From the NCBI RefSeq assembly GCF_003752155.1, contig NZ_RJVG01000007.1, forward strand, positions 124,001 through 188,000: a DNA stretch of 64,000 nt, written 5' to 3'. The translations under genes and the position numbers were made by a program. The notes beneath the pieces were generated by a model that saw nothing but the letters and a program-made list of their open reading frames with translations, did not search any database and was not told the origin of the DNA. This DNA is from Mobilisporobacter senegalensis (GTDB lineage Bacteria; Bacillota; Clostridia; Lachnospirales; Lachnospiraceae). Of this stretch, positions 54,842-62,403 are shown piece by piece; the stretch's first letter is position 1, and every line of letters begins with the position of its first letter.

Positions 54842-56524
54842 TCATCGTCGAAAACGAGTATAGTGATATAGCGCCAACTCATTAGCTGCAGCCTTCCCTG
54901 TCTGTAAAGACCCCTGCATCCAGCCATGCTTATTGGATATATGTTCTCCTGCAAAATAAACTCTCTGTTCAAATTCCGGTTGTTTCATAATATAGGCAAA
55001 AGTCCGTTTTTGCCCTGGTAATGTATATGCCAAGGCTCCTCTTAAATATGGTTCATTATACCATGCAACTGTCTTATAATCAGCAATAATAGAATTTAAA
55101 TATCCCCTAGGCAGACCATGTACTTCCTCCACATTCTGCTTTATGAACTCAAACCGCCTCACTTCTTCCATATTAGCTACCCTGTTTGCATTCTGGTTTA
55201 AATTATATGATGCAAGTAATACTCCCGGCTCTTCTGGCGAACATGCTCCTTCCCACATACATAAATTATGGTCTGGTGGATAAATGATAGATTGAATAGG
55301 TAAATCCGTAAATGAGATTCCTCCGATCATATTGCCAAATGGCGTATCCATTTCCCAAAAACGCTGATTACAAAGAAAATTTGTTTTCATTGCATTGATA
55401 TAATTTAATTCTAAAATAGACTGCATTTTAATATTACTAAAATATGGTTTGATTTCCACAGTTCTTAACGAAGAAAACGGGATACAGCATATTATATAAT
55501 CATATACCTCCAGGGTGTCTTTTCCATTTGGCTCAGTATTATATCTTAACGTAACTTTTCCATTGTTTGTTTTAAAAATTCCATTCACATAATGCCCTGC
55601 CCTGTATTCCACCGTTCCCAACATGTCCGTTGGAATACTATAGTATTGCTCTAAATCTTCTGCAGTAAAAGAATTATAAAATGCTAAAGGTAAATTAGTA
55701 TTGCCTCCATCCATTTGATAGGTATTTATGAAATCCATCGTATATTCCTGCTGAAGGACCTCATCATAACTTATATCCAATGTAGCGCCATTGGGAGAAT
55801 TTATTCCAGAGATCAAACTGATAGCTTCCTGACTTAAATCCAGATACTCAAGAGCTTCCCTGATGGACATATACATCAGTGCTTCAATTTCCTGAGAGTA
55901 TACGGTAAGAATACTTAATAACTCCAGCCTTACATTCGGAGCCATCTGTTCTAATATATAATTAAATGCATAATCATGCAATTCCGGCCACGGAGTATTT
56001 CTCTCTCTCTCTGTTAAATTAAATAAAGGATATAATATATCTTGAACAGATTCTGTCGTTCTTAATCTTGTATTATGTACATAATAGAAATTATTACGTC
56101 TTGGAGACGTCAAAGAACGAGTCCCCAGATTGAATAAATTAATATAATGCCATGTAGTTTCATGAGAAACAGGAAACCTCATTGCGCCAAATTCTCCATA
56201 ATATTTTCTTTCACTATCAAAATAATGAGTATAAACTCTCCCGCCTATTCTCTCCATATTTGCTTCATGAATTGTAATTTGAGCACCAAGTTTTCTTAAT
56301 TCATAGGCTGCGGTTAAACCTGCAAGACCACCTCCAATGATGCCGATACGGATTCCACGTAATTCTCCAAGCGGAGCAATAAATTTTATATCATCCGGTG
56401 GTCTTAGTGCATTAATAATATTCTCATAATCTTCCGATCTACCAACAGCAGATAAAGATTCTCTTAACATTTCATGTCTTTGCTCATCCGTAGGATTAGG
56501 GACTAGATTCAAAGGAATATCCAT
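54842..56524 (-). CDS. FAD-dependent L-amino-acid oxidase/2-monooxygenase-like
   Basis: A 560-residue flavoenzyme. FAD fold GIIGGGLAGLTAAYELRKLG at about 61-80, then ERIGGRVYTHYFD. GEFGAMRFP places Arg116 where L-amino-acid oxidases bind the substrate carboxylate, and the C-terminal AGEHISNKHGWMQGSLQTG keeps the aromatic residue facing the substrate. The Arg is absent from simple amine oxidases, so an L-amino-acid substrate is likely. Length (560) and gene partner (amidase upstream) recall tryptophan 2-monooxygenase IaaM, which makes the amide. Whether it oxidises to keto acid or makes amide cannot be told from motifs. Needs O2. Cytoplasmic; no signal peptide. Confidence 0.8.
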   Translation of the reverse strand: MDIPLNLVPNPTDEQRHEMLRESLSAVGRSEDYENIINALRPPDDIKFIAPLGELRGIRIGIIGGGLAGLTAAYELRKLGAQITIHEANMERIGGRVYTHYFDSERKYYGEFGAMRFPVSHETTWHYINLFNLGTRSLTSPRRNNFYYVHNTRLRTTESVQDILYPLFNLTERERNTPWPELHDYAFNYILEQMAPNVRLELLSILTVYSQEIEALMYMSIREALEYLDLSQEAISLISGINSPNGATLDISYDEVLQQEYTMDFINTYQMDGGNTNLPLAFYNSFTAEDLEQYYSIPTDMLGTVEYRAGHYVNGIFKTNNGKVTLRYNTEPNGKDTLEVYDYIICCIPFSSLRTVEIKPYFSNIKMQSILELNYINAMKTNFLCNQRFWEMDTPFGNMIGGISFTDLPIQSIIYPPDHNLCMWEGACSPEEPGVLLASYNLNQNANRVANMEEVRRFEFIKQNVEEVHGLPRGYLNSIIADYKTVAWYNEPYLRGALAYTLPGQKRTFAYIMKQPEFEQRVYFAGEHISNKHGWMQGSLQTGKAAANELALYHYTRFRR

Positions 56525-56609
56525 TTGTCAATACCTTTCATATTTACTACTGTAGTAATATATTAATTGAAAAATTAAAATATATCACATTGGGATGAAT
56601 TTCCATTTT

Positions 56610-57959
56610 TTATAATTTAGGTGGCACTCTATAGCCTATCAATTCCTCCAATTTATAACCGTATTGTAATAATTTCTGATCATTTTGGGCAGTTACTATG
56701 ATTCCATAGGGCATTCCATCATTATATAATCCATGTGGTATTGACAGAATCGGTAATCCAGTATATTGCAAAATGAGATTTTCCTGAAACAGTATACAAA
56801 TATCTATTCCATCCAAGAGTTCCTTCATTATTCTTTTTTTCTCTTCCCGGTCCATTAATAACTCTTTGTATTCAGTTTCACTTAAGTCACCTTTCGTCTT
56901 TTCCTCTGCTTCCAATAAAAGTGTCTGACCATATTTCAATGCTTTCTCCCCATGAGCATTATTAAATTTTATAATATCCCTTAAAGAACGAATAGGAAAC
57001 TCCTTCCTCACATTTTCAAAATATCTATTCAATGAATATTTGAACTCATATTTACCAATACCCTTTAAATTATTTTTTGGTACAGTGGGTAATTTTATCC
57101 TCACTATTTTACCTCCCAGATTTTCTAATTCCTTTAAGATATTTAATGATTTCTTCTCTTCTTCCCCAGTAAGGTTATTAAGGGAGTTGTCATCTATACC
57201 TATAACCCAATTTTTTAAGTTTCCTTCCTTGGGCTGTATTTTTATATTGGTAAGCTCTGAAAATAATAGAATAGAATCCATAATCGTACGTGTCATTGGA
57301 CCTACTGTATCCAGCGTAAAGCTGACAGGTAGAATTCCATTGGTACTAAGTATCCCGGCGGATGGGCAAAATCCAACAATTCCATTGGCAATTGCAGGTG
57401 AAATAATAGAACCCGAGGTATCTGTACCTAAAGATGCCCCACATAAATTTGCAGTTACAGAAACTGCAGAGCCTGTACTGGATCCAGAGGGGGATTTTGT
57501 CTTATTATACGGAGAAGCTACCATACCTCCTCTGGAACTGTAACCAGGCGGCATTCCTTTTGTCATATAATTAGCCAATTCTGTCATATTGGTTTTTCCG
57601 AGGATAACAGCACCTTTTTCTCGAAGTACCTTCACTACATCTGCATCTTTACTGGCTTTAAGATCAGCCAGTGCTAATGCTCCTGCAGAAGTATGCATTT
57701 TATCTCCTGTATCAATATTATCTTTTATTAATATAGGTACTCCATACAATGGACTTGTATATTCTGATTTGTGTTCTTCCAGATACCTGGCAATATCCGT
57801 TATATCCGGATTAATTTCTAAAACACTATTTAATTTGTTTTCTCCTTGGTCATAATAAGTAATATTATTAAGATATTCATCAACAAGTTCCTGAACGGAT
57901 ATTTTATTTTGTTCATACATCTCTTTTATATTTGTTATTGAAATTTCATTTATATTCAC
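56610..57959 (-). CDS. Amidase (amidase-signature family)
   Basis: A 449-residue amidase with the Ser-cisSer-Lys triad: Lys in ILIKDNIDTGDK, first Ser in SPSGSSTGSAVS, nucleophile Ser in GTDTSGSIISPA. It hydrolyses amides to acid and ammonia. The start is GTG at 57959 because AGAGG lies 7 bases before it; ATG at 57980 is possible (7 residues longer). The flavoenzyme gene starts 85 bases downstream, so the two are likely cotranscribed. Length close to IaaH (about 455). Confidence 0.85.
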   Translation of the reverse strand: MNINEISITNIKEMYEQNKISVQELVDEYLNNITYYDQGENKLNSVLEINPDITDIARYLEEHKSEYTSPLYGVPILIKDNIDTGDKMHTSAGALALADLKASKDADVVKVLREKGAVILGKTNMTELANYMTKGMPPGYSSRGGMVASPYNKTKSPSGSSTGSAVSVTANLCGASLGTDTSGSIISPAIANGIVGFCPSAGILSTNGILPVSFTLDTVGPMTRTIMDSILLFSELTNIKIQPKEGNLKNWVIGIDDNSLNNLTGEEEKKSLNILKELENLGGKIVRIKLPTVPKNNLKGIGKYEFKYSLNRYFENVRKEFPIRSLRDIIKFNNAHGEKALKYGQTLLLEAEEKTKGDLSETEYKELLMDREEKKRIMKELLDGIDICILFQENLILQYTGLPILSIPHGLYNDGMPYGIIVTAQNDQKLLQYGYKLEELIGYRVPPKL

Positions 57960-58093
57960 AAAAATACCTCTTTTACTCATATATTCACAAAATAGTATAT
58001 TAATTAATAAAAAAAATATCCTGGATTTATCAACTAACTTTTAGCAACATAAAATTTTTAAACTATGGGCATTCTATTTTTGGAGGTGATTTT

Positions 58094-58504
58094 ATGATAG
58101 TACGAGATATAATGTCTAAAAATATTACTTGGGTAAATGAACACGATACTGTTGAGAAAGCCGCAGAACTAATGAAAAGTTGTGATTGCGGTTGTATTCC
58201 TGTTTGTAATGAAGATAAATTAATAGGTGTTGTAACTGATCGGGATATTGCTTTAAGATCCGTTGCAGAAGGTCAGAGTCCTCATCAGAGGGTTCGGGAT
58301 GTCATGTCAAAAGACCTTGTAATTGGAAGTCCTGAAATGAATGTAAATGATGCGGTAAAAATTATGGGCGAAAAACAGATTCGCCGTCTGCCAATTGTAG
58401 AGAATGACAGCCTTGTTGGAATTGTCGCCTTAGGGGACATCTCACTGGAGCCTGTTTTACAAGATAATGCAGAAGATGCTCTTAAAAATATTTCAAAACC
58501 ATAA
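58094..58504 (+). CDS. CBS-domain protein
   Basis: A 136-residue protein made of two CBS repeats (VRDIMSKNITWVNE, IGVVTDRDIALRS and VRDVMSKDLVIG, VGIVALGDISLEP). Such pairs bind adenosine nucleotides. AGGTGAT site before ATG; a perfect terminator follows. Partner unknown. Confidence 0.93.
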   Translation: MIVRDIMSKNITWVNEHDTVEKAAELMKSCDCGCIPVCNEDKLIGVVTDRDIALRSVAEGQSPHQRVRDVMSKDLVIGSPEMNVNDAVKIMGEKQIRRLPIVENDSLVGIVALGDISLEPVLQDNAEDALKNISKP

Positions 58505-58534
58505 GTGGTAAATATTTTATAAAACTGAACGAAA

Positions 58535-58568
58535 AAAGGATGAGGTATCATAAAATACCTCATCCTTT
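58535..58568. terminator. Terminator shared by CBS and MerR genes
   Basis: AAAGGATGAGGTAT pairs with ATACCTCATCCTTT. Confidence 0.85.
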
Positions 58569-58589
58569 ACATTTGAAATAATATAAATT

Positions 58590-59354
58590 TTATTTATTCA
58601 TTCCAGTATAAATATAGATTGCATCTCTTAAGAATTCTGCTGTTCCAGGCTGTTCTTTATCATAATATGCAGTAAATCTTTCATCATCCACATACATCTG
58701 GGCAAGGCCGGCGTGAGCCTCTTTGCTATAAGCAGGCCATGTAAATCCCAACCATTCGTGATGCAGTCTGGCTGCTTTTTGTGCCAGTTTCCCTGCGGGA
58801 TCTCCCGTTGCAAAAGCTTCTTTTAGAGTTTCATGTAATTCCTTACTGACTTCTTCCATCTTTTGATATTCTTCTTCTGTCATGTTCATAAGTTTCGCAT
58901 TGGATTTTTCTACAGTTTCCTCACCATATTTGTCTCTGATCTCTTTACCATATTTCTTCTCATTGTCATCTATCATTTTCTTCTTAAAGCCTTCGAATTT
59001 TTCTTTATTACTCATATTCGTTCTCCCTTCTGTCTCTGCTATTGTTTTTTCCACATTAGCAATTAAGATATTGATTTGTTCTCTTTTTTCCAGGAGTTTT
59101 TCACGATGTTCTCTAAGTGCTTCTGCTCCATTAAAATTCGGCGAAGTCATAATATCTTTTATACTTTCCAGATTTACACCTAATTCCCTATAGAACAATA
59201 TTTGTTGTAACCTATTCACTTCATGCTGACCATAGATCCGATATCCTGATGAATTGATTCTTGCCGGCTTAAGAATTCCTATTTCATCATAATATCTTAA
59301 TGTTCTGGTACTGACTCCTGCCAGTTTTCCTAGCTTTTGCACTGTATATTCCAT
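58590..59354 (-). CDS. TipA-like MerR-family regulator
   Basis: A 254-residue regulator: MerR helix-turn-helix (VQKLGKLAGVSTRTLRYYDE, RINSSGYRIYGQHEVNRLQ) and a C-terminal TipAS domain (MTEEEYQKMEEVSKEL, LHHEWLGFTWPAYSKEAHAG, GTAEFLRDAIYIY), which binds thiopeptides and other drugs. Start ATG at 59354 after AAGGAGGG. Its own promoter (59377-59407) has a 19-base spacer. Confidence 0.93.
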   Translation of the reverse strand: MEYTVQKLGKLAGVSTRTLRYYDEIGILKPARINSSGYRIYGQHEVNRLQQILFYRELGVNLESIKDIMTSPNFNGAEALREHREKLLEKREQINILIANVEKTIAETEGRTNMSNKEKFEGFKKKMIDDNEKKYGKEIRDKYGEETVEKSNAKLMNMTEEEYQKMEEVSKELHETLKEAFATGDPAGKLAQKAARLHHEWLGFTWPAYSKEAHAGLAQMYVDDERFTAYYDKEQPGTAEFLRDAIYIYTGMNK

Positions 59355-59376
59355 GTGTTTCCCTCCTTGCATAATC

Positions 59377-59407
59377 AATATACACCTTGACGTAACGTGA
59401 ATGTCAA
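59377..59407 (-). promoter_or_regulatory. MerR-type promoter with 19-base spacer (TipA-like gene)
   Basis: Minus strand TTGACA (59402-59407), 19-base spacer, TATATT (59377-59382). The spacer contains the imperfect palindrome ACGTTACGT inside CACGTTACGTCAAGGTG. Autoactivation by the TipA-like protein is expected. Confidence 0.8.
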
Positions 59408-59486
59408 CAGGTATTTTAAATAATTTTTTATTTTTTTTAAAATTACCTTGCATTATTAAGTAATTTAATATATACTCATTTATACA

Positions 59487-59511
59487 AAGTACTTAATATT
59501 TTTAAGTACTT
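59487..59511 (+). promoter_or_regulatory. PadR-type operator
   Basis: AAGTACTTAA and TTAAGTACTT are perfect arms around TATTT, ending 2 bases before the GGAGGG site of the padR gene. The position is right for autorepression. Confidence 0.7.
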
Positions 59512-59526
59512 AAAGGAGGGACAAAT

Positions 59527-59841
59527 TTGAATAAAGAAATGTTAAAAGGTACCATTGATATTCTTATCCTTAGTGTTTTAAAGGAAAAGGATAATTACGG
59601 ATATGAGATTTCCAGGACCATAAAGCTTAAAACAGAAGGAGCTTTTGAGATTCTGGAAGCAACTCTATATTTATCTTTAAAAAGATTGGAAAAACAAGAT
59701 GCGATCACTTCTTATTGGGGCGACGAATCCAATGGGGGAAGGAGAAAATATTATAAGATCACGGACCAAGGAAAAGATGTTCTGATTAATTCTATCCATG
59801 ACTGGAAGGAAACTGTCCAAATCGTTGAAAAATTCATTTAG
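59527..59841 (+). CDS. PadR-family regulator
   Basis: A 104-residue PadR protein (ILILSVLKEKDNYGYEISR, EATLYLSLKRLEKQDAITSY, GGRRKYYKIT). TTG start with AAAGGAGGG upstream. Followed 9 bases later by a membrane protein gene, the usual PadR partner set-up. Likely a repressor of that operon. Confidence 0.92.
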   Translation: MNKEMLKGTIDILILSVLKEKDNYGYEISRTIKLKTEGAFEILEATLYLSLKRLEKQDAITSYWGDESNGGRRKYYKITDQGKDVLINSIHDWKETVQIVEKFI

Positions 59842-59850
59842 GAGGATGTT

Positions 59851-60492
59851 ATGAATACAACTTTAAAAAAATTATTTAATCTTACAGATATAAGATACCC
59901 ATGGCTGCTATTAATATCCATGTGCGCCTTTATTTTTTCATTATATTACGATAAAAATCATACCAATATTTCATTGGCATATCAATGGATGACCTATGGC
60001 TTTACCATTATTTCTGCCACAGTTTGGAGTATCTTAAATTACATTGCCCATATTAAAATAAGTGCAAATTATAAAAAATACGATAATATTGACACTTATG
60101 TTGAAAATCTTTTAATAAGTAAAGAAGAAAAACTAGAATTGAAAGGTTATTTAGAAGACTATTCTTCCGATCTCATATCACAAGGCAAAACCAAAGAAGA
60201 ATCAATTCAAACTGCAATTAATCAATTTAGAGTCCAGGAATTTACTTCATTATCCAAGAACAGCAGCCTTTTTAATCTGCCGATTCACTACTATTTAATA
60301 GGATATAGTTTACTAAGTATCACTGTGGCCACTCTATTAGAATTTATGCCAATGATATTAAAACAAAGCCCTTTTCTTTTTTCAGCTATACAATTTATGC
60401 TGATTTCATATTGTATTGGATTTACCGGCTCATTCTTTCTTTATAAACTACTGGATTCAATTATATCAAAGAAAACAAATAATGACCGCTAA
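59851..60492 (+). CDS. Membrane protein of the PadR operon
   Basis: A 213-residue membrane protein with two helices at 15-65 and two near the end (150-205). The middle has a helical domain (LKGYLEDYSSDLISQGKTKE) like the HAAS/permease-prefix domain found beside PadR regulators. Function unknown. GGAGGATG before the ATG. Confidence 0.75.
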   Translation: MNTTLKKLFNLTDIRYPWLLLISMCAFIFSLYYDKNHTNISLAYQWMTYGFTIISATVWSILNYIAHIKISANYKKYDNIDTYVENLLISKEEKLELKGYLEDYSSDLISQGKTKEESIQTAINQFRVQEFTSLSKNSSLFNLPIHYYLIGYSLLSITVATLLEFMPMILKQSPFLFSAIQFMLISYCIGFTGSFFLYKLLDSIISKKTNNDR

Positions 60493-60518
60493 TTATATAA
60501 GATTGTGAGGAATATATT

Positions 60519-61133
60519 ATGGAAAATTGGATTATAAATTTAATGGAACGCTTTGGTTATCTTGGAACATTCCTTTTAATTATGATAGAGAATATCTTTC
60601 CACCTATCCCCTCTGAGGTCATACTTACCTTCAGTGGTTTTATGACTACCACAACGGAAATGACTGTCCTGGGAGTAATTTTATATGCCACGGCAGGATC
60701 TGTTGCCGGTGCTGTCATACTTTATGGTATTGGTCGTATATTTAACGTTGAGATGTTAGAAAAAATAATAAATCGCTGGGGGCATATTCTACGAATTAAA
60801 GTAAGTGATATTGAAAAAGCAGATTCCTGGTTTCAAAAATATGGGTATCGAACAATCTTCTTTTGCAGAATGATTCCTTTAATTCGCAGCCTGATTTCTA
60901 TTCCTGCCGGTATGGCAAATATGAAATTTAATTTGTTTCTGCTTTACACTACTTTAGGCACTTTCATCTGGAATACATTACTCATTTTTGCCGGTGCAGC
61001 ATTAGGGGAATCATGGGGCACCATCCTTAATTATATGGATGTATATTCTCATATTACTTACGCAATACTTGGAGTTTTATGTGTTATCATCGTTTGTTTA
61101 TGGTATTTTAAAAGATCGAGAAAAATATCCTGA
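60519..61133 (+). CDS. DedA-family membrane protein
   Basis: A 204-residue membrane protein with the DedA/SNARE-associated motifs IENIFPPIPSEVIL, GAVILYGIGRIF, FQKYGYRTIFFCRMIPLIRS and SIPAGMANM. DedA proteins move undecaprenyl phosphate or phospholipid across the membrane. It lies 26 bases after the previous gene; a terminator follows. Confidence 0.92.
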   Translation: MENWIINLMERFGYLGTFLLIMIENIFPPIPSEVILTFSGFMTTTTEMTVLGVILYATAGSVAGAVILYGIGRIFNVEMLEKIINRWGHILRIKVSDIEKADSWFQKYGYRTIFFCRMIPLIRSLISIPAGMANMKFNLFLLYTTLGTFIWNTLLIFAGAALGESWGTILNYMDVYSHITYAILGVLCVIIVCLWYFKRSRKIS

Positions 61134-61138
61134 TAAAA

Positions 61139-61185
61139 AGAGCTGTTTAGAATGACCGCCTTATTGGTTCATTTCAAACAGCTCT
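61139..61185. terminator. Terminator between DedA and chromate genes
   Basis: AGAGCTGTTT pairs with AAACAGCTCT; inner bases GAATGAACC-like pairs extend it. Confidence 0.75.
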
Positions 61186-61190
61186 CTTAA

Positions 61191-61754
61191 CTACATAATT
61201 AAATGTAAACCTCCTCCAATAATTCCGGAAATGGCCATTACAGAGATAGGATTCATTTTGAATTTACGTAATAAAAATATTCCTAATATGAATACTCCTA
61301 CAGATATAAAATCTAATTTACTGATTTCAAGACTAAATCCATTTTCATTCCAAAAAGATACGATTAAAATTTCAAGTCCGGCAGATGCAATTAATGCCAC
61401 AATAGCTGGACGTAATATACCCAGTACTTCTTTCATTAGAGGAATGTCCGGATATTTAAAGTATATATATGCTAATATGGAAACTATGATACAAGACGGC
61501 AGGATGCACCCTAAGGTCGCAGTAATGGCTCCTGGTAATCCTGCAATTCTTATCCCTACAAATGTGGCTGAATTGATAGCAATGGGTCCTGGCGTCATCT
61601 GGGATATGGTAATCAGATCAGTAAATTCTGCTATGGTAAGCCATCCATGATTTTGTACAACCTGATCTTGAATCAATGGTAATGCAGCATATCCACCACC
61701 AATACTAAAGAGACCTACCTGAAAAAAACTAAAAAATAATTCAAGATATATCAT
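61191..61754 (-). CDS. Chromate transporter subunit (ChrA half 2)
   Basis: A 187-residue half of the CHR family with GLFSIGGGYAALPLIQDQVV and ISQMTPGPIAINSATFVG. Two such short genes together replace a long ChrA; the overlap of 14 bases shows translational coupling. They export chromate in other organisms; the substrate here is not certain. Confidence 0.9.
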   Translation of the reverse strand: MIYLELFFSFFQVGLFSIGGGYAALPLIQDQVVQNHGWLTIAEFTDLITISQMTPGPIAINSATFVGIRIAGLPGAITATLGCILPSCIIVSILAYIYFKYPDIPLMKEVLGILRPAIVALIASAGLEILIVSFWNENGFSLEISKLDFISVGVFILGIFLLRKFKMNPISVMAISGIIGGGLHLIM

Positions 61755-62319
61755 TCCCTGTTCTCCTCCTCTTTTGAAGTAAAACTTTCATAATCCCAAT
61801 AAAGATACATCCAAGAATGATATACATCACATTTATATTTAGTAAATAAGTAGCTATAAATGCTCCAATCATGATAAATATCGATAATATATTCTTTTCT
61901 TTCCTAATATCCTGCCCCATTTGAAGAACCACATCTGCTATTATTGCAGCCACACCTGCCTGCATCCCTTTTAAGACTGCATTTACTATGATGTTATCAC
62001 GAAAAGCTGTATAAAATAAAGAAAGGATCGAAAGAATGATTAATGGAGGAAGGATCGTACCAAGTATGGATACCGCTGCTCCTAATATTCCGGCCAATTT
62101 ATATCCTAATAATATGGATAGATTCACTGCGATCGGCCCTGGTGCCGATTGAGCGATAGCAGTCTCATTTAGCATCTCATTTTCATCGATCCATTTTAGT
62201 TCATCCACGAATTTCTTCTTCATCAAAGTAATGATTACATAACCACCGCCAAACGTAAAGGCACTTAGATAAAAGGTTGATATAAATATTGATTTTAGTA
62301 ATTGTTTTTTCTCACTCAT
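61741..62319 (-). CDS. Chromate transporter subunit (ChrA half 1)
   Basis: A 192-residue CHR half with AFTFGGGYVIITLMKKKFVD and IAQSAPGPIAVNLSILLGY. It is the first of the pair and precedes the other half by an overlap. ATG with no strong ribosome site. Confidence 0.9.
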   Translation of the reverse strand: MSEKKQLLKSIFISTFYLSAFTFGGGYVIITLMKKKFVDELKWIDENEMLNETAIAQSAPGPIAVNLSILLGYKLAGILGAAVSILGTILPPLIILSILSLFYTAFRDNIIVNAVLKGMQAGVAAIIADVVLQMGQDIRKEKNILSIFIMIGAFIATYLLNINVMYIILGCIFIGIMKVLLQKRRRTGNDIS

Positions 62320-62403
62320 TAAATCCCTGATTTCTTTATAATTTTATTGTTCTCATGTTTTCTCAATTTAAATTCTGTATGATAGAGTATCATGCACATA
62401 TAT

